A DNA stretch of 64,000 nt from UBA961 sp049317525 (GTDB lineage: Bacteria > Bacteroidota > Ignavibacteria > Kapaibacteriales > UBA961). How positions within the stretch are numbered: position 1 is the stretch's first letter; each line of letters opens with the position of its first letter. Below, in pieces: positions 53,679 to 62,844 of this stretch. A program made the position numbers and the translations under genes. The stretch covers positions 1-64,000 of the forward strand of contig JBMOIC010000014.1 in NCBI GenBank assembly GCA_049317525.1, in the 5' to 3' direction. The notes under the pieces were generated by a model, which ran no database searches, was not told the DNA's origin, and saw only the letters and a program-made list of their open reading frames with translations.

Positions 53679-54812
53679 ATGGAAGCTCTACATATTGATT
53701 CTTCTTTATCTTCTAATACAGAGGATTTCTTGCCAATAAATGGTACCGATTTTATTGAATTTTATGTAGGTAATGCAAAGCAGGCATCATTTTTTTACAG
53801 AACTGCTTTTGGATTTTCATTAATTGCCTATGCTGGCCCAGAAACAGGCATTAGAGATAGGGCAAGCTATGTATTGCAACAGGGGAAAATACGATTAGTA
53901 TTAACAACTCCTATGCATCCAGATAATGAAATCAGCAAGCATATTGAAAAACATGGTGATGGCGTTAAAGTATTAGCTTTGTGGGTAGATGATGCTGAAA
54001 AATCATGGAAAGAAACTACCTCAAGAGGTGCAATAAGTTATAGCGAACCAGAAATAATATCTGATGATTTTGGAACAGTAAAAAAAGCTTCAATTCATAC
54101 CTATGGCGATACAATTCATACTTTTATAGAAAGAAAGAATTATAATGGCCCATTTCTGCCAGGTTACACTGCAATTAATGATGAATATACTACAGAATCT
54201 ATAGGACTTCTATATGTAGATCATTGTGTTGGAAACGTAGAATTAGGTAAAATGGATACATGGGTTTCATTCTATGAGGATGTAATGGGATTCAAATTAC
54301 TGTTAACTTTTGACGACAATGATATTTCAACTGAATATAGTGCTTTAATGAGCAAAGTTGTTTCTAATGGCAATGGTTTTATTAAATTTCCAATAAATGA
54401 ACCTGCGATTGGGAAAAAAGCTAAATCTCAAATAGATGAATATCTCGAATTTTATCATGGTCCTGGAGTTCAGCATATTGCAGTAGCCACAAATGATATC
54501 GTGCATACTGTTTCCGAACTACAAAAACGCGGTGTACAATTTTTAAAAGTTCCTGATACTTATTATGATGATTTACTTGATAGAGTTGGTACTATAGATG
54601 AATCTATTAAGCCATTAAAAGAATTAGGAATTTTAGTTGACCGTGATGATGAAGGGTATTTATTACAGATTTTCACGAAACCAGTGGAAGATCGTCCTAC
54701 ACTTTTCTTTGAAATTATTCAAAGAAAAGGTGCAACATCATTTGGTAAAGGAAATTTTCGCGCATTGTTTGAATCTATTGAACGCGAGCAAGCATTAAGA
54801 GGAAATCTTTAA
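53679..54812 (+). CDS. hppD: 4-hydroxyphenylpyruvate dioxygenase
   Basis: 377 residues from ATG 53679; GTG 53643 is an alternative that adds 12 residues. Two vicinal-oxygen-chelate repeats; iron ligands are expected in LYVDHCVGNVE, PGVQHIAV and the Glu of FFEIIQRKG. The C-terminal GNFRALFESIEREQ is highly characteristic. It converts 4-hydroxyphenylpyruvate to homogentisate in tyrosine breakdown. The start is 52 bases after the aminotransferase. Homogentisate dioxygenase is not in the window. Confidence 0.94.
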   Translation: MEALHIDSSLSSNTEDFLPINGTDFIEFYVGNAKQASFFYRTAFGFSLIAYAGPETGIRDRASYVLQQGKIRLVLTTPMHPDNEISKHIEKHGDGVKVLALWVDDAEKSWKETTSRGAISYSEPEIISDDFGTVKKASIHTYGDTIHTFIERKNYNGPFLPGYTAINDEYTTESIGLLYVDHCVGNVELGKMDTWVSFYEDVMGFKLLLTFDDNDISTEYSALMSKVVSNGNGFIKFPINEPAIGKKAKSQIDEYLEFYHGPGVQHIAVATNDIVHTVSELQKRGVQFLKVPDTYYDDLLDRVGTIDESIKPLKELGILVDRDDEGYLLQIFTKPVEDRPTLFFEIIQRKGATSFGKGNFRALFESIEREQALRGNL

Positions 54813-54859
54813 TTTTTTCATTTTTTTGATAATTCTACTTGTTATTATTAGGAAGTATT

Positions 54860-56296
54860 ATGTCTTCTACATCTCAACCACCAAAGTATCATGAGATACC
54901 TTTTTTTCAATCAGTAAATACATATTTTGATAAAGCGGCTTCTTTATTAGATCATCCAAAAGGCCTTTTAGAACAAATCAGAGCATGTAATTCTGTTTAT
55001 CATATGCAATTCCCTGTTAGAGTAAAAGGTGAAATACAAGTAATTTCTGCTTGGAGAGCCGAACATAGCCATCATAAATTACCTTGTAAAGGTGGTATCC
55101 GTTATAGTGAAAATGTCAATCAAGACGAAGTGATAGCACTATCAGCATTAATGACATATAAATGTGCAGTTGTTAATGTACCATTTGGTGGTGGCAAAGG
55201 TGGTATAAAAATCAATCCAAAAGAGTATACCGAAGATGAATTAGAAAGAATTACAAGAAGATATACAGTTGAGCTTATTCACAAAAATTTTATCGGTCCA
55301 TCTGTAGACGTTCCTGCTCCTGACTATGGAACAGGCCCAAGAGAAATGGCCTGGATAGCAGATACATATCAATCCTTTAAAGGTGGTGAGATTGATGCGA
55401 TGGGCTGCGTAACTGGAAAGCCAATACCTCAAGGTGGCGTTCGTGGAAGAACAGAGGCAACTGGCAGAGGTTTATATTTTGGTGTTAGAGAAGCCGTTAA
55501 TGATACAGAACTTATGAATAGTCTTGGTTTACAAACTGGATTTCTTGATAAAACTGTAATTGTTCAAGGATTTGGTAATGTTGGTTATCATGCAGCTAAG
55601 TTTTTAGCAGAAGCAGGTGCTACTATTATTGGTATTATTGAATGGGATGGTGCTATTTATGATGCTAATGGTTTAAATATTGAAGAATTATACATACATC
55701 ATAAAGCAACTGGTTCTATTAAACATTTTGCTGGGGCACAAACGATAGCAGAAGGAAATGCTGTATTAGAATATCCATGTGATATTCTAGTTCCTGCTGC
55801 ATTAGAATCTCAAATTACTGATTATAATGCAGATCGAATCCAAGCTAAAATCATCGCTGAAGGCGCAAATGGACCTATTGCTGCTTCTGCAGAGCCAACT
55901 TTATTAGCAAAAAATATTCTGATTATTCCAGACATGTATTTAAATGCAGGTGGTGTAGTAGTATCTTATTTCGAATGGCTTAAGAATATCTCTCATGTTC
56001 GATTTGGCCGCATGGATAAACGATTCGAAGAAAGAGGAAATCTTGGATTAGTAGCAACCGTAGAACGTCTAACAGGTAAGTCTTTAAGTGATACTGAAAA
56101 AAATCTCCTTATACGTGGCCCAGAAGAAGAAGATTTAGTTAATTCTGGCTTAGAAGACTCGATGATAACTGCATATCATGAAATAATGAATATTTGGAGA
56201 TCTCGACCAAATGTAAAAGATATGCGAACTGCAGCCTTTATCTCTGCTATTGATAAAATTGCTGTATCTTATTTCCAGATGGGAATATTTCCATAA
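54860..56296 (+). CDS. gdhA: Glutamate dehydrogenase (Glu/Leu/Phe/Val family)
   Basis: 478 residues from ATG 54860, which follows TAGGAAG; the in-frame TTG at 54839 is less likely. Substrate-side motifs are KLPCKGGIRYS and PFGGGKGGIKI; the nucleotide-binding region has VQGFGNVGYHAA. Oxidative deamination of glutamate would regenerate 2-oxoglutarate for the upstream aminotransferase. Cofactor preference cannot be told with confidence. Third gene of the hisC-hppD cluster. Confidence 0.92.
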   Translation: MSSTSQPPKYHEIPFFQSVNTYFDKAASLLDHPKGLLEQIRACNSVYHMQFPVRVKGEIQVISAWRAEHSHHKLPCKGGIRYSENVNQDEVIALSALMTYKCAVVNVPFGGGKGGIKINPKEYTEDELERITRRYTVELIHKNFIGPSVDVPAPDYGTGPREMAWIADTYQSFKGGEIDAMGCVTGKPIPQGGVRGRTEATGRGLYFGVREAVNDTELMNSLGLQTGFLDKTVIVQGFGNVGYHAAKFLAEAGATIIGIIEWDGAIYDANGLNIEELYIHHKATGSIKHFAGAQTIAEGNAVLEYPCDILVPAALESQITDYNADRIQAKIIAEGANGPIAASAEPTLLAKNILIIPDMYLNAGGVVVSYFEWLKNISHVRFGRMDKRFEERGNLGLVATVERLTGKSLSDTEKNLLIRGPEEEDLVNSGLEDSMITAYHEIMNIWRSRPNVKDMRTAAFISAIDKIAVSYFQMGIFP

Positions 56297-56353
56297 TAAA
56301 TATCCATTTTTTATAAACTTTTTGTAAAATCCTATATTATTTTTATAAATAGT

Positions 56354-56382
56354 TTGTACTTAATAATATTTATGGTATTTTG
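56354..56382 (+). promoter_or_regulatory. Promoter of the RRM protein gene
   Basis: TTG (56354-56356), 19 bases, then TATTTTG (56376-56382): a good fit to the Bacteroidota -33/-7 promoter with a 7-base -7 element. The leader of about 100 bases (to 56490) holds an imperfect hairpin (TTATTTGGT with ACCAATAA), possibly a cold-responsive leader. Confidence 0.5.
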
Positions 56383-56490
56383 TCAAACCTTTATTTGGTT
56401 TGGATGTGGACCAATAAGCTGAATCTCCTTTTTATTTGAGTGTATGATGATTACAGCAAAGGGATTGACACATCAATGGAAGGAATGAGT

Positions 56491-56811
56491 ATGAATATTT
56501 ATGTAGGCAATTTGCCATACAGCGTTGGTGCAGAAGATTTACGCACCTTGTTTGAGAACTACGGTTCAGTTACTGGTGCATTTGTTATTTCAGACAAAGC
56601 AACAGGTAGATCAAGAGGTTTTGGTTTTGTTGAAATGGATGACGAAAACGAAGCACGCACTGGTATTGAATCAACAAATGGTGCACTGTTCAGTGGACGC
56701 ACATTAGTTGTTAACGAAGCTCGCCCACGTGACGAGCAGCCTCGCGGCCCACGTCGTGATTTTCGCGGTGGTGGCGGTGGTGGCGATCGTCGTTCAAATC
56801 GTTATGAATAA
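56491..56811 (+). CDS. RRM-domain RNA-binding protein (cold-shock-like, Gly-rich tail)
   Basis: 106 residues from ATG 56491, preceded by AAGGAATGAG. RNP2 IYVGNL (3-8) and RNP1 RGFGFVEM (42-49) define one RRM, followed by an Arg/Gly tail (GPRRDFRGGGGGGDRR). Such proteins are common in Bacteroidota and act as RNA chaperones or post-transcriptional regulators. Codons are richer in C and G (CGC, CGT) than those of neighbours, as in highly expressed genes. Own promoter and terminator, so monocistronic. Confidence 0.93.
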   Translation: MNIYVGNLPYSVGAEDLRTLFENYGSVTGAFVISDKATGRSRGFGFVEMDDENEARTGIESTNGALFSGRTLVVNEARPRDEQPRGPRRDFRGGGGGGDRRSNRYE

Positions 56812-56877
56812 TTGATTACAACATATATCATAGATGCTTAGCTTCTCTGTTGTAGCCTTACTTTCATAAAAGTAATT

Positions 56878-56918
56878 GAACCCTCACTTTTTTAAAAAGC
56901 TGAGGGTTCTTTGTTTTT
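56878..56918 (+). terminator. Intrinsic terminator of the RRM gene
   Basis: Stem GAACCCTCA (56878-56886) with TGAGGGTTC (56901-56909), extended by CTTTTT/AAAAAG, then a T-rich tail (TTTGTTTTTG). Confidence 0.88.
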
Positions 56919-56944
56919 GACTATTCTTAATATTGGAATTGTGT

Positions 56945-57988
56945 ATGTCCTTAAATATTAGCTCATCTTTAGAAACATCTAAAGATTCCGTTTCCTTGAA
57001 TATTCAAAGTTTTATCATTGATATCATTTTAACGTGGTACATATTAATTACTTCACACAGAATTGTTGGATCCACTTTATTTACTTATCAAGTTTCTTCT
57101 TCTTTTTATATTCAATTAAGTTATATTTTTACTGCCATTTCTTTAAGTATTCTTTTATTTTTTACAAAATGTTCAATTGGAAGACTTACATTAGGATTAG
57201 AGCAATCTGATCTTCAAAAAAAGATCTCTAAACATCTTTCTTGGATAGTTTTTTCTCTTTCGATTATTTCAGGGTGGATAATTACTAAAATATCACCTAT
57301 TGATTTTTTTTCTCAACAAGGTTTGAACGGAGCGGGAAATATTTTTTATGCCCTCATTACCCCTGAATTATCGATTATTGATATAGCCCTTAAAGCATTA
57401 GTCGAAACGATTTATATAGCTTTAATTGCAACTATCATAGCTCTTCCCTTCTCTTTTGTTCTAGGATTTTTAAGTGCCAGAACCTTAATGAATAATAATC
57501 TAACTAGTAGCATTATCTATAATATTGTAAGAATTACAGCTAATTTTAGCCGATCAATAGAGCCGCTTATTTGGGCAATTATTTTTTCAGTGTGGGTTGG
57601 TATCGGCCCCTTTGCAGGCATGTTAGCATTAATGGTGCATACAGTTGCATCTTTAACTAAACAATATTCAGAGCAAATTGAAGATATTGACAATGGCCCC
57701 ATTGAAGCTATTGAAGCAACAGGAGCACATCCTTTACAGGTAATTTATTATGCAATCATTCCTCAAATAGTATTACCGTTTTTAAGCTTTACTATTTATC
57801 GTTGGGATATCAATGTAAGAATGGCTACAATAATAGGATTAGTTGGGGGCGGAGGAATTGGCACTATGCTTATGCAATATCAAGGACTTGCCCAATGGCA
57901 TGAAGTTGGGCTTATTATTTTAATGATTGCATTAGTAGTTTGGGTTATGGACTATATTTCAGCAAGAGTAAGAGAAGTTCTTCGATAA
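56945..57988 (+). CDS. phnE: Phosphonate-type ABC transporter permease (PhnE-like), orphan
   Basis: 347 residues from ATG 56945. About eight membrane segments. The C-terminal 230 residues match PhnE, with the EAA loop EAIEATGAHPLQVIYYAIIP and ATIIGLVGGGGIG. The N-terminal 100 residues are extra compared with a typical PhnE of about 260. PhnE permeases import phosphonate, phosphate or phosphite, but PhnC (ATPase) and PhnD (binding protein) genes are absent nearby. Convergent with the dihydroorotate dehydrogenase gene, directly abutting. Confidence 0.85.
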   Translation: MSLNISSSLETSKDSVSLNIQSFIIDIILTWYILITSHRIVGSTLFTYQVSSSFYIQLSYIFTAISLSILLFFTKCSIGRLTLGLEQSDLQKKISKHLSWIVFSLSIISGWIITKISPIDFFSQQGLNGAGNIFYALITPELSIIDIALKALVETIYIALIATIIALPFSFVLGFLSARTLMNNNLTSSIIYNIVRITANFSRSIEPLIWAIIFSVWVGIGPFAGMLALMVHTVASLTKQYSEQIEDIDNGPIEAIEATGAHPLQVIYYAIIPQIVLPFLSFTIYRWDINVRMATIIGLVGGGGIGTMLMQYQGLAQWHEVGLIILMIALVVWVMDYISARVREVLR

Positions 57989-59125
57989 TCAGAGTATCTT
58001 CATATCTATATCTTCATATATTTTTTTATAGATATCATAGGTGTGTTTTCCATATTGCTCATAATATCCTGTATACCATTGCGTTAAAGATGCTCCTGAT
58101 TTTATTGCATTATTTATATCAGAACCATTATGAATACCCCCCGTTGATATGATAGAAAATTCTTTTTGTAATTGCTTTGATTGAATATATTGAGAAGCAT
58201 TATAACATAATGACAAAGAAACTTCCCTTAATATTCTACCACTAAGCCCTCCCCCAAAGGTATTGGTAAAGTAATCATATAAATCAATATCCCTTTTATC
58301 AATCTTGTCTCTATAATATGCATAGTTAGTTGATGTATTACCCACATTAATACCACTATATCCCAGATCTATCAATACGTGTAATAATTCTGGTAATTGA
58401 TTAATATTGATATCATTCGAAAATTTTACAAAAACAGGTATATGATTATATTTCTTAATTATCTGCTTAGAAATAACTTCTAAACGTATAAGTAAATCTG
58501 GATCTAAGCTTGACATATCTGTTTGCTTATGTCCTTCTACATTAGGACAGCTTTCATTAATTTCAATAAAATCAACAGAAGCTTTAATATAAGATATGAT
58601 TCCTTCAATCAATAATGGTATGGCTAAGTTTTGCTGCATACCAGGATCAGCCGAAACACTAGCACCTATAGGAAAATCTTTATATCGGGGAAATGTAAAA
58701 ATCTTTTTTGCTATTGCTTCATGCCCTGCATTAGGAAGTCCTAACCAATTTGAAGCTGAGTGAGAATGCGGATAAGGGGTGAATGGTAATGATATTCCAT
58801 TCTTTGTATTTCCAATTCGAACAGAAGAAGTTGTAGTACCAGCCAGAAATGCACCAGCCCCTAAGAGATAAGATTTATGATAACCTTCTGCATATTTATA
58901 CATTCCAGCAGCATTACAAATAGGAGATCTAAATGTTAATCCAGATATAGTCCTAGATAATTCAGATGGAATGACGATAGGTTGTAAATGTGTATCTTTA
59001 GAAGCTAAATCTGCATACCATCTACTTGTTGATGAATATAAAGAAGCAAATAAATCAGATGGCAATATTGTAAGGAGTGGCCTTATTTTGCTATCTAATC
59101 TTGCTAAAATATTAGGTAAACTCAT
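57989..59125 (-). CDS. pyrD: Dihydroorotate dehydrogenase-like flavoprotein
   Basis: 378 residues, TIM barrel. LTFRSPICNAAGMYKY opens the FMN domain; ASNWLGLPNAG and INESCPNVEGHKQ resemble class 1A (catalytic Cys in SCPN), while the length and FGGGLSGRIL resemble class 2. STGGIHNGSDI binds FMN phosphate. Probably oxidises dihydroorotate in pyrimidine synthesis; a divergent homologue with another substrate is possible. It starts 4 bases after rpoN. Confidence 0.78.
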   Translation of the reverse strand: MSLPNILARLDSKIRPLLTILPSDLFASLYSSTSRWYADLASKDTHLQPIVIPSELSRTISGLTFRSPICNAAGMYKYAEGYHKSYLLGAGAFLAGTTTSSVRIGNTKNGISLPFTPYPHSHSASNWLGLPNAGHEAIAKKIFTFPRYKDFPIGASVSADPGMQQNLAIPLLIEGIISYIKASVDFIEINESCPNVEGHKQTDMSSLDPDLLIRLEVISKQIIKKYNHIPVFVKFSNDININQLPELLHVLIDLGYSGINVGNTSTNYAYYRDKIDKRDIDLYDYFTNTFGGGLSGRILREVSLSLCYNASQYIQSKQLQKEFSIISTGGIHNGSDINNAIKSGASLTQWYTGYYEQYGKHTYDIYKKIYEDIDMKIL

Positions 59126-59129
59126 AGAT

Positions 59130-60809
59130 TTATAATTCTTTTCTTAATCTAGCCACTGGTATTCTTAATTGCTCTCTGTACTTTGCTACTGTGCGCCTTG
59201 CTACGTTTAAGCCTTGTTTTTTTAGCTCTTTTGTTAATTTATCGTCGCTATGTGGTTTTAAATTTGGCTCTTTATCAATCAACTCTTTAATTTTCTGTTT
59301 GATAACTCTTGTCGATATCTCTTCACCGTCATCAGAAGGTAATGATTCACTGAAAAAATATCTTAATTCAAAAGTTCCAAAACTTGTTTGTACATATTTA
59401 CCATTTACTATACGACATATTGTAGAAACATCCATCCCTGTAACATCAGCTACATCTTTATATATCAATGGTTTAAGAGCGCTTTCACCATATCTAAAGA
59501 AGTCTTTTTGTGCACCAGCAATACCGGTCATTACCTTTAACATAGTTTTCTTTCTTTGCCGAATTGCTTGTAATAAGAATTTAGCATCATCATATTTTTT
59601 TCTAAGCCATTCCCTAGTTTCTTTATTATATTTTCTATATCTGGCTTCTTTTTTTAAGTCTTCATACATTTTATTTAATCGCAATTGAGGAATTCTATTG
59701 TCATTAACTGTAATAATAAGATCATCAGATTCATCATCTGCAATGATCATAAAATCTGGGATGACAGTAGAAGTACCTTGAGAAATTCCCATTCCACCTG
59801 GTTTAGGATTTAATCTTCTTATTGCATCAATTGCTTTTTTCAAATCATCTTCATTGATATTATGTTGTCTACATAATACAGGATAATGCTTCATTACAAA
59901 AACATCATAGCTTTTATCAATGATATTTTTAGCTAATTCTTCTGCAGCAGAACAATTGTTTTTTGCTTTTAATTGAAGCAATAAACATTCACGAAGATTT
60001 CTGGCTGCTATGCCTGATGGTTCTTGTGATTGTACAATATGTAATGCCTTTTCAGCAGATTCTACGTTCACATATTCGATTGGTACAGGTGCTTTTGGCT
60101 CTGATAATAATTCAGTTAATTCTATATCATCATCTTCTAGATTATCAAAATAAGAATGAGTAGGAATTTTAGGTCTTAAACTTTTCTCTAAAAATTCCCT
60201 TTGCCTACGTAGATAATCTCTATGAAGTTTATGATTTTCTTCTGCTATTTTGGTATTAATATCGTCAACTATTTCTTCTAAAGATCTTCTTAAATAACCA
60301 TCATCTTCAAGATTACCAATTATTGTATAACAAATCCAGCGCATTTCATCTGTTAAATTCAGCATATTTACTTGAGATATTAAATCATCGGTAAATGTAA
60401 TTGTATCTTTAATCTGAAATCCACCAGAATCATCATCATCTTCATATTGATCTTTTGTTTTATCTACATTATTACCCTCATTCCATGCTGATTCATAAAA
60501 ATCAAATGGATCATGATGTTCTTCTTGATAAGGTTCTTTTTCTTCATAGTTTGCATCATGGTCCTTTTCTCCATCATAAGCATCTTGAGGAATTGTATGA
60601 ACCATTGTTTCATTCGGTACAAAATCACTGTCTTCATCAATAATTACAATATCATCGGATGTTTCATCAAGCATCGGGTTTTGCTCGATTTCTTGGCGTA
60701 CATGCTGCTCTAATTGTAATATTGGCAATTGAAGCAATTTTAAATATTGTATTTGCTGAGGTGTTAATGTTTGTAATAGAGATGTCTGTAAAGACATAGA
60801 TACTTTCAT
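59130..60809 (-). CDS. rpoN: RNA polymerase sigma-54 factor
   Basis: 559 residues. Region I (SLQTSLLQTLTPQQIQYLKL; LEQHVRQEIEQNPML) is followed by a long acidic region II, the core-binding domain (EPSGIAARNLRECL; IRRLNPKPG), an HTH and the C-terminal RpoN box ARRTVAKYREQ. It directs -24/-12 promoters and needs an activator such as that at 3332-4570. The start overlaps the DUF3109 stop by 4 bases. Confidence 0.96.
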   Translation of the reverse strand: MKVSMSLQTSLLQTLTPQQIQYLKLLQLPILQLEQHVRQEIEQNPMLDETSDDIVIIDEDSDFVPNETMVHTIPQDAYDGEKDHDANYEEKEPYQEEHHDPFDFYESAWNEGNNVDKTKDQYEDDDDSGGFQIKDTITFTDDLISQVNMLNLTDEMRWICYTIIGNLEDDGYLRRSLEEIVDDINTKIAEENHKLHRDYLRRQREFLEKSLRPKIPTHSYFDNLEDDDIELTELLSEPKAPVPIEYVNVESAEKALHIVQSQEPSGIAARNLRECLLLQLKAKNNCSAAEELAKNIIDKSYDVFVMKHYPVLCRQHNINEDDLKKAIDAIRRLNPKPGGMGISQGTSTVIPDFMIIADDESDDLIITVNDNRIPQLRLNKMYEDLKKEARYRKYNKETREWLRKKYDDAKFLLQAIRQRKKTMLKVMTGIAGAQKDFFRYGESALKPLIYKDVADVTGMDVSTICRIVNGKYVQTSFGTFELRYFFSESLPSDDGEEISTRVIKQKIKELIDKEPNLKPHSDDKLTKELKKQGLNVARRTVAKYREQLRIPVARLRKEL

Positions 60810-61381
60810 GGCGTCCCTCCTTCTGTTTCTTTCACATAATTCCGAAGCTCATTATACCAATGTTCTCCATATGCCCTAATTAAAGCTTCTTTAACAGATT
60901 CATAACTTTTTGTTTGAGTTGATATGCCATGATTATATGCAGGCTTACATTCTTCAAATGGAGAAAAACTTAAGTAATCTCCACCGAAATTTCTTACACG
61001 TATTGGAAACAAATGACAAGATATTGGTTTTCGAAAAGAAGAATTTCCATCAAAGTATGATTTCTCTAAAGCACATTTTGCTATATGTTGTTCATCATAA
61101 AAAACGAAAACACAATCTTTATTGTCGATACAAGTAACTGATAAATCATTATCAGAACCAGATATATAGCCATGCTTTTCAATATACTCTATAGAATTTT
61201 GAGATAAATATGGAATTGCATGAGAAAAAGATTTTTGCAATAATTCAACCTCAGAGATATCCAATGGAGCACCCTCACCACCTTTAATTGTACAGCATGC
61301 ACCTTTACAAGCCCCTAAATCACATGAAAATGGGGTAGAAATAATGTGCTCGTCTATTAATATATCTTCTATGAGAATCAT
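60806..61381 (-). CDS. DUF3109 Cys-rich protein
   Basis: 191 residues. The N-terminal cluster CDLGACKGACC and further Cys (CIDNKDCVF, AKCALEKSYF, CHLFPIRV, ECKPAY) form a YkgJ-like set of conserved cysteines that probably binds zinc or an Fe-S cluster. DUF3109 is common in Bacteroidota, and its function is unknown. It is translationally coupled to rpoN by a 4-base overlap. Confidence 0.85.
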   Translation of the reverse strand: MILIEDILIDEHIISTPFSCDLGACKGACCTIKGGEGAPLDISEVELLQKSFSHAIPYLSQNSIEYIEKHGYISGSDNDLSVTCIDNKDCVFVFYDEQHIAKCALEKSYFDGNSSFRKPISCHLFPIRVRNFGGDYLSFSPFEECKPAYNHGISTQTKSYESVKEALIRAYGEHWYNELRNYVKETEGGTP

Positions 61382-61407
61382 GGCGTAGTCTTTGGATTGT
61401 GGACGCC

Positions 61408-61429
61408 TGATATATGCTGCAATATATCA
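61408..61429. repeat. Inverted repeat in the leader of the DUF3109-rpoN operon
   Basis: TGATATAT (61408-61415) and ATATATCA (61422-61429) are exact inverted repeats separated by six bases, 27 bases before the DUF3109 start. It could be an operator. The half-site overlaps in sequence with the palindrome at 7641. Upstream (minus strand) TTG-N20-TAGTTTAG is a degenerate promoter. Confidence 0.4.
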
Positions 61430-61501
61430 TGGTATGATTTTTGCCTAAACTAACTATTGTACTTTTTAAAAACAAGAAAAACTATCAAATCAGAATGAAT
61501 A

Positions 61502-61527
61502 TAAAAAAAGGCCAATAATGGCCTTTT
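61502..61527 (-). terminator. Intrinsic terminator of glyA
   Basis: Perfect stem AAAAGGCCA (61506-61514) with TGGCCTTTT (61519-61527), four-base loop, followed on the minus strand by a T-tract. It begins 3 bases after the glyA stop. Confidence 0.88.
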
Positions 61528-61530
61528 CAT

Positions 61531-62838
61531 TTATATCGTTGGATAAATCGAAAAATCTTTACAATAGTCTTTCACTTCTTGCTTAACTTTTTGAGGAATG
61601 CCCTCTTGATTAATATTAGAAAGGACTGTATCGATAAAGTCTGCAATGTGCTTCATATCATGTTCTTTAAAGCCTCGGGATGTCATAGCAGCTGCACCAA
61701 GCCTGATTCCAGAGGTTATCAAAGGTGGCTGTGTATCGTATGGGACGGCATTTTTATTACAAGTAATTCCAGATGCATCAAGAGCCAATTCAGCCTGTTT
61801 TCCAGTTAAATTTCTATTTCTAAGATCAATCAACATTAAATGATTTTCTGTTCCACCACTTACAATATTATAACCTTTATCAAGTAAAGCACTTGCCAAT
61901 GTAGAAGCATTTTTTACTACTTGTTTTGTATATGTATGAAAAGAATCACTTAATGCTTCTTGAAATGCAATTGCTTTTGCAGCTATTACATGCATCAAGG
62001 GTCCGCCTTGAATACCGGGCATTACCATTGAATCAATAAGTTCTCCCATCAACTTAATGCGTCCAGATTTAGGTGCAACTAAACCAAAAGGGTTTTCATA
62101 ATTATTTCCCATCATGATAATACCACCTCTTGGACCTCTTAACGTTTTATGAGTAGTACTGGTAACAATATCACAATATGGAACTGGATTCATAAGATGT
62201 CCTTTTGCTATCAATCCGGCTGGATGAGCAATATCAGCCATTAAGAATGCACCAATAGAATTGGCTATATCTCTGAATGCTTTAAAATCAATATTTCTGG
62301 AATAAGCCGAAGCACCAACTGTTATCATTTTTGGCTTATGTTCTTTGGCTAATTCTGCAACACGATTATAATCAATAAGGCCTGTTTCTTTATCTAAGCC
62401 ATAGGGAACAAAATTATAGAACTTTCCAGAAAAATTAACGGGAGAGCCATGAGTAAGATGTCCACCATGAGATAAATCCATACCTAAAACTGTATCACCT
62501 GGTTTTAGATACACAAAATACACAGCCATATTTGCTCCAGAGCCACTATGAGGTTGCACATTAGCATATTCGGCTCCAAAAAGAGTTTTCAATCGATCTA
62601 TTGCAAGATTTTCGGCAATATCAACCCATTCACAGCCACCATAATAGCGTTTGCCTGGATATCCTTCTGCATATTTATTTGTAAGAACTGAACCCTGAGC
62701 TTCCATAACTGCTTGTGATGTAAAGTTTTCACTTGCAATAAGTTCTAACTTATCACATTGCCTAGAGTACTCTCCAGCAATTGCTGCATACATTTCAGGA
62801 TCTTGATTCTTTATGATATCGTACATATTTTTCTTCAC
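61531..62838 (-). CDS. glyA: Serine hydroxymethyltransferase
   Basis: 435 residues. PLP lysine is in STTHKTLRGPRGG (about 230). LIASENFTSQAVMEAQGS, NKYAEGYPGKRYYGG and QPHSGSGANMAVY are all characteristic. It interconverts serine and glycine with tetrahydrofolate. It lies 6 bases downstream of the T9SS cargo gene and has a strong terminator. Confidence 0.96.
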   Translation of the reverse strand: MKKNMYDIIKNQDPEMYAAIAGEYSRQCDKLELIASENFTSQAVMEAQGSVLTNKYAEGYPGKRYYGGCEWVDIAENLAIDRLKTLFGAEYANVQPHSGSGANMAVYFVYLKPGDTVLGMDLSHGGHLTHGSPVNFSGKFYNFVPYGLDKETGLIDYNRVAELAKEHKPKMITVGASAYSRNIDFKAFRDIANSIGAFLMADIAHPAGLIAKGHLMNPVPYCDIVTSTTHKTLRGPRGGIIMMGNNYENPFGLVAPKSGRIKLMGELIDSMVMPGIQGGPLMHVIAAKAIAFQEALSDSFHTYTKQVVKNASTLASALLDKGYNIVSGGTENHLMLIDLRNRNLTGKQAELALDASGITCNKNAVPYDTQPPLITSGIRLGAAAMTSRGFKEHDMKHIADFIDTVLSNINQEGIPQKVKQEVKDYCKDFSIYPTI

Positions 62839-62844
62839 TAATTT

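Noticed and set aside
59191..59688. 165-codon plus-strand frame inside rpoN
   Set aside because: Antisense to the conserved C-terminal half of sigma-54; shadow frame.
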